Shown here piece by piece: positions 33,610-44,605 of a DNA stretch of 60,000 bases. The stretch spans positions 7,959,626 to 8,019,625 of the forward strand of contig NC_049995.1 of assembly GCF_000003815.2 (NCBI RefSeq), read 5' to 3'. The DNA comes from Branchiostoma floridae. Taxonomy: Eukaryota > Chordata > Leptocardii > Amphioxiformes > Branchiostomatidae. The stretch's first letter is position 1. Each line of letters opens with the position of its first letter. The translations under genes were made by a program, and so were the position numbers. The notes below the pieces were generated by a model that was not told where the DNA came from, made no database searches, and saw nothing but the letters and a program-made list of their open reading frames with translations.

Positions 33610-33716
33610 ACAGTGGTCATACAGGAAGTTCAACAGAAGTGTCCACCATTCTTCGTATACGTGAACTTGAAGTTGAAACCCACGGTTGAACGTCCTACAG
33701 GACAATACACAAACAC
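33610..33716 (+). CDS. Candidate internal exon, unrecognised protein
   Basis: A T-rich tract ends in tttcttttacag (AG at 33608-33609); 107 bp follow and end at aacac/gtgagtg, a strong donor. The phase-0 frame is open over all 35 codons (contains IQEVQQKCPPFFVYVNLKLK) and the other frames have stops. It matches in phase the donor at 32996. The predicted peptide has mixed hydrophobic and basic residues but no family is recognised. Two strong splice sites at exon-like spacing are the main support. Confidence 0.3.
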
Positions 33717-33829
33717 GTGAGTGCCTTTTATACGTTTTTTTATAGTCACAGAACCATTGATGTGTTTAGAGTCAAAGTGGCTTTCGCAAAGTATTATTAT
33801 GGGAAAATGGGTGCAGTCAACCACGTTTT

Positions 33830-35079
33830 TCTTCTCACAATGGGCTTATAGTGTACCTTAATGGCGCGAAAATAGAACAATTTTGGAGCGTGTTATTGTT
33901 GTAAGGTATACAGCACCAGTGTTCTTCCCACGCCGTATAACAGGTGCCCCCCTCCCACCTTTTTACACCCACGTTTTATGACGTTAGATGTAGGAGTTTC
34001 TGCTTTCGTATTTTTAGTGTTTGATTATCTCCAGACAGATAAAGAAAGCTAAGACATTGTAACGATTTTAAAAGCTTTCCAGTGGTTCCAACGGTCGAAA
34101 AAAGGGTTAGAGTTAGGGTGTCATCCACACAATCATATCAACATGGCCTTATTTGAAGACGCATACGCATAGCTCTGAGCAGACGTATGCATTATTAGCA
34201 TTCTGTCCGCGTCAAAACGTTATTGCAAGGTGAGCATATGTCAGGTAAATCCGCTAGGGCTTTACGCTTTGCGTAAGATGCCAGCCATAATTCCACGTAC
34301 GGTTATGTATTCCCTGTCTATGTATGTTTGAAGAATTATATTCTGTCTGGCTTTGACGTACTTGTTGTCTAGGGGATTTTAGCTCGTATTCTATGGGAGG
34401 ATTCTTCCGATTCCGTGCATGTATTCAAGTAGTGCAGTGTATGTGAAATATGTCTATGTTCTCATTCCTTTATTTGTTGTGCTTGAGGCATCTGTTTAAA
34501 TGGCAAGGCGTTATTCTATTTCACGCTTTGAGAATAAGCAACGCAAGGGCAAAACCAAATGATATGATGTAAAATTTCAAACTCGATATGGATAATTCTA
34601 AAACCGTAATGAAATTTAAAACGGGAATAATGAAATGATAACAGTAACGTAAAAATGCAAATCTTGAAACAGGTTATTCAGATATAACAAACTCAACATT
34701 ATCAAAATTATGAAATATATTCATGCCATATGCAAGCTGCCATAGAGATATTGTATGATACACGATACACCTGTTCATAGTGACGGAGAAAACTGATTGC
34801 TTTATTCTATTTTTCGCTTTTATATCTTCAACGCTTGGAGAATCGTTAAAATCATGATATCAACATGTTTATGATGATAAATTATGAAACCATAAGCTAA
34901 GATTCCGCATGAATCGTGAGATATATATGATCTCAAGGTTTCAGCGGAGGTTAAAACTAGCTCTCCCTATACAGAACCCGTTAATGTATTCCGTTAACCA
35001 CTGGAGTCTGTGGAAATTACGGGTAATGTGCAGTCAGGCTTCTATCTTATCTCTGCATCGAGCGCAAGTTTTATGCATT
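33830..35079. other. Gene-free stretch upstream of the tRNA gene
   Basis: AT-rich. A poly-purine/GGGTTAG-like patch at 34095-34115 and nothing else of note. Confidence 0.45.
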
Positions 35080-35189
35080 GGGCTGGTAGCGTAATGGATA
35101 TCGCGTCTGACTTCGGCTCGCCTCCGTGTTGAACACGTACGGAAGGAGTGGTGATCAGAAGGTTGCAGGTTCGAATCCTGTCCAGCTCG
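35080..35189 (+). tRNA. tRNA-Arg (anticodon UCG) with a 37-nt intron
   Basis: A complete cloverleaf can be drawn. Acceptor stem gggctgg pairs with ccagctc (one G-T pair), with discriminator G at 35189. The D arm is gcg/cgc. The anticodon stem tctga/tcaga holds the loop c-t-t-c-g-g-(intron)-a, anticodon TCG at 35113-35115. The variable loop is aggtt; the T arm gcagg/cctgt has loop ttcgaat. The B-box ggttcgaatcc at 35168-35178 matches the consensus exactly; tagcgtaatgga serves as A-box. The intron (35117-35153) lies between positions 37 and 38, the canonical place for the nuclear tRNA-splicing endonuclease, and can fold through ccgtg.../cacg...cgg pairings. The mature product would be 73 nt before CCA addition. 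A T run follows at 35192. It looks functional: no arm is broken. Confidence 0.92.
35117..35153 (+). other. tRNA intron (between positions 37 and 38)
   Basis: 37 nt removed by the tRNA endonuclease. The interior cctccgtg...cacgtacggaagg can form a hairpin that presents both splice sites in bulges, as in bulge-helix-bulge-type introns. Confidence 0.85.
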
Positions 35190-35191
35190 GT

Positions 35192-35198
35192 CTTTTTT
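35192..35198 (+). terminator. RNA polymerase III terminator
   Basis: A run of seven T starts three bases after the discriminator base, followed by further long T runs to 35228. Confidence 0.9.
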
Positions 35199-35336
35199 TA
35201 TTTTTTTATTTTTTTTTATTTTTTTTTCATTTCGAAAAATACGTTTCTTTGAAGCAATGTCCTTTTATAGTATCAGCTAGAAGAGTTGTCTTTGTTTTGT
35301 TTCTTTTTAGCTAAGGACAGATAGCTGTCGATTTTA

Positions 35337-35547
35337 CCTATAACCTGTTATGGAGTGTAGATAGGCGTCACGTTTTTCTTTTGATTCATTCATTCAGTCA
35401 GTCAGTCGTTTAGCCGAATCCTTCCATTCTTTATCCCTCACTTGAGAGAGCAATTCATTCACTCACCCTCATTCACTAACTCACTCATTGAATGAGTCAA
35501 TCAAAAGAAAAACGTGACGGCTATCTACACTCCATAACAGGTTATAG
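35337..35547. mobile_element. Near-perfect inverted repeat around a microsatellite core
   Basis: Left arm 35339-35392 (tataacctgttatggagtg...ttttcttttgatt) and right arm 35490-35547 are complementary with about one mismatch over the outer 48 bp. The spacer is (TCAGTCAG/CATTCACT)-type simple sequence. Such fresh identity suggests a recent foldback insertion, or an inverted assembly artefact given the gap 25 bp downstream. Confidence 0.75.
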
Positions 35548-35571
35548 TGAACATGATAGTGAATGGGTGAG

Positions 35572-35671
35572 NNNNNNNNNNNNNNNNNNNNNNNNNNNNN
35601 NNNNNNNNNNNNNNNNNNNNNNNNNNNNNNNNNNNNNNNNNNNNNNNNNNNNNNNNNNNNNNNNNNNNNNN
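35572..35671. other. Assembly gap, 100 N
   Basis: Falls between an inverted repeat and an (ACTC)n array, both difficult to assemble. Confidence 0.99.
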
Positions 35672-35870
35672 TATTACTCACTCACTCACTCACTCACTCA
35701 TTCACTCATCCATTCACTCACTCACTCACTCACTTATCCATCCATCCATTCATTCATTCACTCATCCATTTATTCACTAGCTCACTCATTTACTCGCCCA
35801 TTCATTGACTCACTCACTCATTGACTCATCTATTCATTCATTCATTCACTCACTCATTCACACTTGTAAA
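35672..35870 (+). repeat. (CTCA/CATT)n tetranucleotide microsatellite
   Basis: About 200 bp of actc and attc units; gives spurious Ser/Leu/Thr/His-rich frames. Confidence 0.92.
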
Positions 35871-35879
35871 TATTGAAAA

Positions 35880-36130
35880 AGTTGGAACAAAATAACTACA
35901 TTGTGAAATCTGAGTGGTCATGAAGGTTTGAGAAAAGACATTGTATACAACAGATTCATCATTTGATTTCTTTTACATCTTTCTACTTTCTACGTTTATA
36001 GTTTTTATTGCCATCTACAGCATATATTCATTTTTCAGCCAATTTGTACTATTTTCAGTATGGTTGAATTTTTTACCGGTCAAAGTTTGATGCGCTTGCT
36101 GATGTCATCCATATATTCAAATCAACATGA
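35880..36130 (+). mobile_element. Element family M1, right-hand portion
   Basis: tgtgaaatctgagtggtca, catctacagcatatat, tttgatgcgcttgctgatgtcatccatat and caaatcaacatgacc match 3890-4203. The left part is lost in the microsatellite. Confidence 0.65.
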
Positions 36131-36664
36131 CCGTACCAGAGCCCTAACCCTCTGTACCGGTGGTCTGGTGTGGTTTCTGTATACCCAACAAAACGCTACA
36201 AGGCCGTTTCAATTCCGGTGTCGACAAACACTCGAGTGGCGTCCTGGATCTAAAGACAGCTACAGTTACTAAACTTACCATCTATCACAGGACTATTCCA
36301 TCTCAAAGCAAAAAGGGGATAAAAATATTGTTTTGTATAAATCCTAACCTAAATTTTTTCCAATCATTTTATGTCAGAATTAATTATAGTTCCAGTTTCT
36401 TTCAGTTACTTTCCTTTCTTTCAAGATCCATCTTTTCAATCAGAAAAAAAATGTGGTCAACCCTTTCAAGACACAAAGATGGAATAACCCATCGTTGCCA
36501 TGGAGATAGGACGACGCCCAGCACGCGACCATTAATGGCGTTCCCATGTTCCCCAGTTGGAACACCGGTTCTTATAAGAGGAGATTAAGATCAGTTCTGG
36601 TCTAGCGACTTAAAGGACGTGCATTAAACCCAAGGCACAGGAGTTCAACAACTTTCTCTGATTC
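36131..36664. other. Sequence between two M1 fragments
   Basis: Contains a 142-codon plus-strand frame (36160-36588) beginning at ATG. It is rich in Ser/Lys/Phe, has no splice-site context and no recognisable domain, and crosses T-rich DNA; not supported as a gene. gttgccatgg at 36494 is an X-box half. Confidence 0.35.
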
Positions 36665-36790
36665 TAGGCCATTTTAATTTGACTACATGGATAACATACA
36701 GCATTTTCTGGGAACCTCAAAACTGATGCAAGCGTGCGCAGAAAAAAATTAGAAAAAAATTCTTATTGGTGAAATCTAAGTGGCCAGAAA
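36665..36790 (+). mobile_element. Element family M1, left-hand portion
   Basis: aggccattttaatttga, ttttctgggaacctcaaaactgatgcaagcgtgcg and gaaatctaagtggcc match 3809-3925. Confidence 0.6.
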
Positions 36791-36849
36791 TGTTCAACAA
36801 AGAGCATATGTTAAAAGATTTTCTGAGGGGATTTTTTTCTGAGAGTTAT

Positions 36850-37140
36850 TCTCGTCCAAAGTTTGAAAGGAAATTGGCGCCTGCAGTTCCCAAAAAGCCG
36901 ATAGGGGGTCCAAACTCTTTGCCTCAATGGCTATCTACCACTCAAATATTAGAACACAAGATATATAAAAGTTCCGCGCAGTACCTTAGCAAGCCGCTAG
37001 GGGGCCCATAATCAAACTTGACCTTCGTTTTCCCGACCCCTACCCACCTACCAAATATCATCAGGATCCATCCAAGGCTTCCTTTTTATACTATTAACAG
37101 ACAGACGTACAAGATCAAAACATAACCTTCTAGCATTCTG
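36850..37140 (+). repeat. SINE-like unit (GACA family) without long microsatellite
   Basis: cgcctgcagttcccaaaa, gatagggggtccaaac, gccgctagggggccc, aaatatcat-aggatccatcc and acagacagacg modules in the usual order. Confidence 0.65.
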
Positions 37141-38249
37141 GCAATGGCGAAGGTAAAAAGAAGGTAGACAACATGCACTGCTACACCCGGACATGAAAAC
37201 AAGGGACACCACACACACCGTTACACCTGACACAACCGCCCGCGCACTCGCGCGTTTCCGGACGAGACTCTCTGGTTTACCTGACTAAATTATGCGTGAA
37301 ACACTCTTAGATCCAACTGTAGACTCAGGTGTCAGGTCTTTGTCTTTAGGACATTCAATAAGAGATACGTCGTGCCACACACTTCGTTTTCATATCAGTG
37401 GCATTGGAGAGCGAGAAAAACAACTAGAGAATTCAGAGAGTGGTGGCAAGGAATTAACCTCTAAGAGCTTCTTGCAGTTTATCGCCAGCAGCTATGGCCT
37501 TAAATCATAAAGAAAGCGGGCCACATGGAAGATTTTACTGTAAACTAGCGGCCTTAACCCTAAAAACAAAAAGGTTAACAATTCCAAATGAAAAAAAATG
37601 ATTTTAACTTTGGGATAAACTTGGGATTGTATGTAATATCTTTAACGCAAATATATTCTAATGTTTTGTTTTTAACAACGATCCTAATTTTACATAATCA
37701 ATCTATTGAAATACCCTAAGTGTGTAAAGCATTACATTACATGTAATACAACATTGCATACAAGAACTTTCGGCACTAAAATCCAGACAGCTTTTGACAA
37801 GAACGATAATTAATGTTAAAGAATTGTCCCAGTAGACACCTTTGACAAGAACGGTACAAAACATCTTGTCATGTTCCTTATATTAAGTCCACGGTCAGTG
37901 CCACTACCTGCCAAGCCACACGTGCAAGTAGCGCACAGGTGTTACAGGTGTGAATAGCACCTTGTTAAGGTGGGGCAATTAAGGTGCATTAATCACCGAG
38001 ACTCCTGTGTCCAAGTCATTTATTTGAACTTGTATCGTATATCACGTTCTGAATGGGAAAGTGGCAAGGTTTTTGTCACCATCTCATTTCGTTTGTGATG
38101 AAGGCTTTGGTGGGCGTCACAAGATCAACAACGTTCTTAAAAGGTACTTGACAGCAAAACAAACAAAAATGGAAACATGGTTACCTTTTGTTCGGGTGGG
38201 ATTGTGGCTCATGTTCAGTAATTCTAGTTCGTTTTTGAGATCTCTGTCT
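37141..38249. other. Gene-free stretch
   Basis: A CpG-containing patch at 37200-37265 (cgcccgcgcactcgcgcg), then AT-rich DNA. No exon supported. Confidence 0.4.
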
Positions 38250-38946
38250 CTCTCTATTTATCTCAGTCGCTCACTCACTCTCTCAGACACACCCCTCGTA
38301 CTTACTCACTCCTCACTCACCCACTCCCTCACTCTCTCACTCACCTACTTACTCCTCATTTACTCATGATCACTCTCTCACTCTCTCACTCACCTCCTTA
38401 TTTACTCATGATCACTCACTCACCCACTTACTCACCTACTTACACGCTCCTCATTTACTCATGATCAGTCACTCATGTACTCACTCCTCAGTCATGAACT
38501 TACTCACTCATAACTTACTCGCATTCACTCACTCGTTCACTCCTTTACTCACTCACTCATTCACTCACATCTCACTCATTCACTCCTCACTAACTCACCC
38601 TCTCACTCACTCACTCTTCAAACACTCACTCTCTTACACACACACACACACTTTCTCTCTCTCACTCACTCACTCTCTCACTCTCTCTCTATCTCACACA
38701 CTCACTCACTCACTCTTACTCACACACGCACAACCACTCACTCACTTCTTTCAATCACTAACTCACTCACTCACTCTCTCTCTCTCTCTCANNNNNNNNN
38801 NNNNNNNNNNNNNNNNNNNNNNNNNNNNNNNNNNNNNNNNNNNNNNNNNNNNNNNNNNNNNNNNNNNNNNNNNNNNNNNNNNNNNNNNNNNTCACTCACT
38901 CACTCACTCTCTCTCTCTCTCACTCACTCGCTCACTCACTCAATCA

Positions 38947-39023
<77 letters not shown>

Positions 39024-39062
39024 ACACACACTCACTCACTCACTCACTCACTCACACTCACG
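38250..39062 (+). repeat. Large (CTCA)n / (CT)n / (CA)n microsatellite complex
   Basis: About 800 bp of ctca, cact and ctct units with a gap at 38792-38891, then an uninterrupted (AC)n run of about 80 bp (38951-39030) and a second ctca block. The 217-codon frame through it is simple-sequence translation. Confidence 0.95.
38792..38891. other. Assembly gap, 100 N
   Basis: Inside the microsatellite; the true array length is unknown. Confidence 0.99.
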
Positions 39063-39406
39063 CACTCATAACACGCAAAAACATAAAACACCAAATATGA
39101 ATGTAACGTCATAACGATATTTACATATCTCCCATATTGGATGACTTAAACTGCTATAACATTGCATCATACAGTCAGTTGGCCATAATTTACAATTCAT
39201 GATTCATAATGGACACTCAATCAAGGTTCCTTTGTTCGTTTGTGTAAGGAGGTTTATAATGCTTGGTTTGTTCTTCCTTTAGTCTTATAACTTTTCTGTG
39301 ACAAGGTATATTCTGGCCGGATACGGTTGTTTTGTTAACCACGTTATAGAAATGTCGTTTGCGATCCATTAGCATTGTGAGTCATTTTTCGGTAGTGACA
39401 TTTTGT

Positions 39407-39612
39407 CCATAACGTTTCAGGGACGCCCAACCCGCTTTGTTTTCCTTAACAAACGTTACATTGTCTGAGCGAGCTCTTAAGAACAAGTGTCTATCACTCA
39501 CATTTGTGACGTTTCCCCCATAACGTTTGGACACCCAACCCTCCTTTGTTTTCATTTACAAACGTTGCATTGTGCGAGAGAACTTGTGCGAACAAGTGTC
39601 CATTCACTGAGA
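39407..39612 (+). repeat. Direct duplication, period 111 bp
   Basis: ccataacgttt starts at 39407 and 39518. Both are followed by acccaaccc-ctttgttttc, aacaaacgtt(a/g)cattgt and gaacaagtgtc. Confidence 0.75.
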
Positions 39613-40228
39613 CTCTTAGAACTCAACTAGGCGAGATTCGACTGAATGGGGAGTGTTTACAATCAGAAGCGTTTAGCGTGGTTTTTAAAAACCATCTCAC
39701 GTGTGAAGTTGATAAATATTTACCCGCAATGCACATGGATGATCTTTTGAGAGGAAACTTGGGTGAAAAAAAAAACGAACACAGGTGGACTAGTCCATTT
39801 CCTGTACACCGCGGGGGCGTATAGCTACCAAAATCCGCTGTCGATGCTTTTCTGTTTATTTACGTTATCTAATTAGGCGGTTTATTATTGTCAAGACAGT
39901 GACCTTTAAAAATGCTGTAGGTTGGTTTATCTAATTTGTTTAATTAGGTACGAATCCGATGTATGAGAGGGGAAGTTCTCTGGACGGGTCTATTTCCTGT
40001 GTTTTGTGGGGGCGGGAGAATTAGTGAAAGCCTTTTAGGCGTTAACGCAAATCACACAGGAAAGGGGTATTTAATCTTATTAAGAAGCCAGTCCTGTCCT
40101 TGTTTTTAAAACGTACGCAGACTTTATTCAAAAGGGTTTTTCCATTACGTAAGAATTAAAACAAACAAGTTACCACGAACAACACGCAATAACACATATT
40201 CAAGTACCTAAGTGTAGCCCTAAGACCA

Positions 40229-40606
40229 TATATAAAATGGATCAAGCCATTGTTTGCCAATTTCACTACACGTCACTTGTGCCACTTGAAACTTGATCAC
40301 GCTTTGTCGAAAGGTAAAATTTCCGTCGTAGAGTGCTCTCAAATAGTCCCAGGTCAAGTCGTGTTCGCTCCACTAGACTGGTGTATTCTTACCGACACAC
40401 CGGATGTGGGCAGGGCTCTAGATCACCACTTCTGGGTAACCATGGCGTTGCACATGTTTGTAATACAGACACACGCCTGTATATATATATATTTGTTGGT
40501 GGGTGCAATGTTGAGTCATTCTCTGACAGAGCGAGTTGGTGTTCGGATCGTACAACAGCACTAGTGTCCTACATACTAACTCAGAGACTGTCTCGTCAGT
40601 TTTAAG
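40229..40606 (+). promoter_or_regulatory. TATA-type promoter and candidate first exon
   Basis: tatataaa at about 40229-40236 in ccatatataaaatgg is followed by a GC-richer segment. A start would be expected near 40260. The segment ends at ttttaag/gtaagc (exon end 40606), a strong donor. One frame is open without ATG from 40250 to 40564; the first good Kozak ATG (gtaaccatgg, 40441) gives only about 41 codons including a (ta)n-encoded Ile/Tyr run. An earlier donor-like aaag/gtaaaa is at 40313. Coding status unclear; a non-coding first exon is equally possible. Confidence 0.3.
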
Positions 40607-40649
40607 GTAAGCCCTTCTTCTACTACGGACATAACCGCTTATTTATCGA

Positions 40650-41090
40650 TATTTGTATTTTAGAAGGTATTTGGGGATAGTTTATTACTTGATAATTATA
40701 TATTTACGATATGGTGTTTGTACTTGTGAATGGATAATAGATCGATGGTATCGCCGTAAAAAGTAGAAAATTCTCGCGAGTTTTGAGGCTAATTCTTGAG
40801 GCTTTAGAGGGTATTTTGGGAAAGTTTATTGCCTGATAATTATGTATTTACGATATGGTGTTTGTAATGGATGATAGATCGGTCGTATCTCACCGCAAAA
40901 ACTTAAAAAAATTCTCGAGAGTTTTGAGACTAATTCTTGAAGGTTTAGAAGGTATTTTGGGAAAGTTAATTGCCTGATAATTATGTATTTAAGATAAGGT
41001 GTTTAGGCATGTAAATGGATAGTAGATCGATGGTATCACCACAAATACTCGAAAATCCTCGCGAGTTTTGAGGCAGATTCTTAGATAGTT
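40650..41090 (+). repeat. Tandem repeat, three copies of about 142 bp
   Basis: Units start near 40661, 40805 and 40946 with tagaaggtatttt-gggaaag and continue through cctgataattatgtattta, gatatggtgttt, atagatcgatggtatc and ttctcgcgagttttgaggc. Confidence 0.85.
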
Positions 41091-41439
41091 CCACGCCTGA
41101 ATGTTTCATTGGAGTATACATACTACTACTACTATACATTGAACGCATTTGGGTTAGCCAATTGCCCAACAACAGTATAGCTTTACAATACTGAAGGGTA
41201 CAGACAGAATACTTGTTATTCTGTGCGTGCTGTGCTCACAGTCGCTGTTCGCGGTAATATGTAGGCTGAGTCACTCTGTGCTACTCATGCGGTAAGGGTT
41301 AGCTGTTGGTGGCTCAGGATTAGGTTCCAAAGTAAGCCACGATTTCCGCTTGGTTAACCCACACTTCTCTCAGTATTCCTTCTACTAGTAACGTATGTTG
41401 AAAGCATATCAAAAGCCATGACGATTCATCAAACTTTTC

Positions 41440-41750
41440 TTAAGTTATTCTTTTACAAGTAGGAGATACAAATGACCCATGCAGTTCTACAAAAAGCCGC
41501 TAGGGGCGCAAACCTACACTATATTTATTCTTTGTCCCAATAGCTACATAATACTAAATTAATACTGCAAAATCACGAACAAAGCATATCCAGAACACGA
41601 GATATCAAAACCGGAATTTCGGCTGCAGGACCTTAAAAATTCGCTAGGGGAGGTCATTATCAAACTTTACCTTCTTTTCTAGACCCCTGCATTCCTACTA
41701 AGTATATCATATATAAGGATCCATCAAAAGCTTCGTGAGTTATGCCTTTT

Positions 41751-41820
<70 letters not shown>
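41440..41820 (+). repeat. SINE-like unit with a (GACA)n tail of about 66 bp
   Basis: gcagttctacaaaaagccgctaggggc, aacacgagatatcaaaaccgg, ttcgctagggg and gagttatgcc modules lead into (GACA)n from about 41753 to 41818. Confidence 0.75.
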
Positions 41821-42282
41821 GACACCAAAACAAAACCTTTGTTGTGAACTAGGTAAAACCGATACTATCGTGAATTGATTCCTTGTTTGTGCGACGTTTC
41901 TTTTCACCAAACAAAACATTTCAATTTTTCTGTTCACGCTAAGGACTGGTTTGCCAATGACGCCGTTTCTATAATCTATCATCATTAATACTCAATTCAT
42001 GACGTAGATACAAACATAGTATGTTTTGCTCACGTGTTCCTGTTTAAAGATTTTGTATACGGGCGTCATCCCGAAGAATAAAAGCCTCAGTTTCCAATGC
42101 ATGACTCCCTTCCTCATTTTTCTATAATCTATCTAAATCAAATTTCATGACGTAGGTACGGACATGGTGTGTTTTTCTCGCGTGTTCTTGTTTGAACACA
42201 TTAAATCTTGGATCCGGGCTTAAAGCACTGTTGTTTCCGGCGGCTAGCCGACTTCCGTGGGTTAACCTGGCTTTTGGTAATC
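41821..42282. other. Gene-free stretch
   Basis: A sequence around catgacgtag-tac-acatagtgtg is repeated loosely at 41998 and 42148; nothing else is supported. Confidence 0.4.
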
Positions 42283-42799
42283 AGGCCATGTTGATTTGTC
42301 TTAGTCTAAATGGATGTCATCCACGCGCGGATCAATTTTTTGTCCTTTACCAAAGAACGTTTTCGACCATACTGTCATATTGTACATAACAGCTGCAAAA
42401 TGAGAAATAACGTGACGAAATTTGCATATAAACATCGGAAAATGGATAATAATATCATAGAATGCCAAACTATACAAAGTCAAAGAAGAAGATATACTGA
42501 ACAATAGGTATTCTTAATTTTTGTTCTTTCATACCTTTTCCTATGACTTTGCAATAGAAATTAACTTTGATATTCTATGACATCATCAACCGTTTTCTGA
42601 TATTTTTTACAACTACGTCACATATTTGCTAATTTTCCAGCTGCTTTGTACTCTTTGTGTTAAGTCATTTCTTCAAACTTCCTACCAAGTTAGATTTCAT
42701 ACTGAAGGCAACTTTTTTGCCAAACTTTTTTAGTTGCGCGCTCGCATCACATTTGTAGTTCCCAGGGGATGTCATCCATATAATCAAATCAACATGGCC
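42283..42799. mobile_element. TIR element, family M1, complete, about 515 bp
   Basis: Left end ggccatgttgatttgt...ggatgtcatcc and right end ggatgtcatccatataatcaaatcaacatggcc are inverted repeats of over 30 bp. The interior shares ttagtcatttcttcaa and gaaggcaac-ttttttgccaaac with 44921-45485. No transposase frame. Confidence 0.75.
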
Positions 42800-43384
42800 T
42801 CATATTGATCAACGGTAAATAGCCAGGTGGGGTACAATACAGCTAATGGCGTTGATGATATATATAGCAGTAAACATATTGTTGCATCAGCAAGTTCAAC
42901 GTGAACTGGGAAAATATATGGACAGCAATTAACGAAACATAATACAGACTGTGTAAAGTTTATTGTCAACAAGATGCCATTTGTAGATAACCCTACAGTT
43001 TTATCGCAACTGATAAAAGCTGAAACCTGTCAAATCTTGTAGAAAAAACTATTATATAACTATCTAGACAATGGGATAAAACAGCTAATCTATTTCATTG
43101 TGAGGGACTTATTGTATGGGAAAATACTATTTCATCATCAAACAATTAAGTCTTTTTTCTAAACGATCAGATGCTGACACTGACAAAAGGGGTGAGTGAA
43201 ATATCGCTGATTGTGCAAACGCAGTGGGCTTAATTTCTTCCAAATTATCTGTAATTTCCTTGTAATCGATAATTACAATCTATCAGACGATCCGTGTGAC
43301 TTAAGTACAATAAATTCTCTGATTAAAGTGTCATTATGTCGCAATAACGTAGATGCATTTTTTGGGAATCTAGCAATAAACAGC
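42800..43384. other. Gene-free stretch
   Basis: AT-rich, nothing supported. Confidence 0.45.
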
Positions 43385-43620
43385 TTGTGTCTGTGTGAGC
43401 GTGTGAGCGTGTGTCTGTCTGTCTGTCTGCCTGTCTGTCTGCCTGCCTGTCTGTCCGTCTGCCTGCCTGTCTCTCTCTCTGTCTGTCTGTCTGTGAACAT
43501 AATTATTAACTTGTACTTGAGAAGGCCAGAACGGATCGTGCTGATATCTGGTATGTGGATAAATCTTATTGAGACCTAAAAAAAAAGAAGAAGATTTCGG
43601 GGCCCCTCATAAAACATTAA
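43385..43620 (-). repeat. (TGTC)n microsatellite and inverted SINE-like unit
   Basis: (TGTC/TGCC)n at 43410-43495, then acttgagaaggcc, gatatctggtatgtgg and atttcggggcccc. This is the reverse side of the GACA-tailed family. Confidence 0.7.
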
Positions 43621-43645
43621 AATTAGAGACAAAGATCTGCTTACT

Positions 43646-43818
43646 TAATCTCCAAACAGATCCTACCATGTCATAAAATAGTACCAAACTGGCCAAGGAG
43701 TGTAGTCAGCCAAGAGGTGTCCATTTGCCATGTAGCCAAACACACTCCTAGGTCGGCTTCACTCCTCTGCCAGCTTTTGATACTATCTTATGCTACCGTA
43801 GGATCTGCTTGGAGATTA
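43646..43818. mobile_element. TIR element, family M6, complete
   Basis: taatctccaaacagatcctacc at the left and gtaggatctgcttggagatta at the right; the interior has cttttgatactatcttatg as at 59195. About 173 bp. Confidence 0.78.
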
Positions 43819-43824
43819 CTTTTT

Positions 43825-43895
43825 ACTTGATATCCCTAAGTACCCTGTTTTTAACTTCAACGGATATAGGGTACCCCGCGGATAAAGGTATAATT
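43825..43895 (+). mobile_element. Right-hand fragment of element family M5
   Basis: taccctgtttttaacttc, acggatatagggtaccccgcgg and ataaaggta match the right ends at 56640 and 57490. It starts immediately after an M6 element, which may have inserted into it. Confidence 0.6.
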
Positions 43896-44484
43896 ATCGT
43901 TAGATTCCCTAGTTACGCACCCAGACATATTGCAGTTCGTGTATCCCACCCCGTTGACACTTGGTACCGAGCCAAACCTGGTATTGGAAGCAATTTAACA
44001 CAACCCCAATAATCAGAAAGCAATCCACGGGGGAACTACCCGACATCTCCTAGGAAATCATTGGTTTATTGGATAGAGAAACCCGCCAACGATTTCCTAT
44101 CCCCATGTGGCCTATTCTCTCTGGCGAATGTAGGCGATTTGTAGCTGTAACTGTTCGATCTAGCGATGTGTACTATATACTGCGGCGGGTAGGAAATTGA
44201 TGTTACAGACAATACTGTGGTTTACTGTTTCGTTTCGTTTCGAGCTGAATATTAGTCAGGAAGCTTAAGGCGACTAGAAGAGAAGACTTTGACTAAAGTA
44301 GGATGTAAGCGCTAAAGCTACTTTTCTGAAAATTACCAGGTAGACAATCTGATCGCTTTAGAAAGATATGTTTAGTACGCAAAGAATGGGTTTGTTTGTA
44401 TGTGCTCACTGATAATACTATGTGATGTGCAGTAACTTATTTTAAAGGTGTCACGTACAAAGGATTAAAAAAAGGTGAAAATAA

Positions 44485-44605
44485 TCCTATAGCCTTTTTG
44501 AGGCCGTAGAGGCAGTGGGTTGTTATCCATTGTGTCTAGAGCATGGTACGTATTTGAAGACAGAGCCCATGTCCCCTTCCACTGCATTTTACCTCCCCAA
44601 CCGAC
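44485..44605 (-). mobile_element. SINE family S1, 3' fragment, minus strand
   Basis: tagcctttttgaggccgtagaggcagtggg and gaagacagagcccatgtcc correspond to the 3' half of 19025-19245. Confidence 0.6.

Noticed and set aside
35126-35314. 62-codon frame containing SGDQKVAGSNPVQLG
   Set aside because: Translation of the tRNA-Arg gene and its T-run; a common artefact at tRNA loci.
35492-35824. 110-codon frame with HSLTHSLTHS repeats
   Set aside because: Simple-sequence translation crossing a 100-N gap.
36160-36588. 142-codon ATG frame
   Set aside because: T-rich DNA between two halves of an M1 element, no splice sites, promoter or domain; frame length is the only support.
38461-39114. 217-codon plus-strand frame
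   Set aside because: Pure (CTCA)n/(CA)n translation through a microsatellite and an N gap; no start context or domain.
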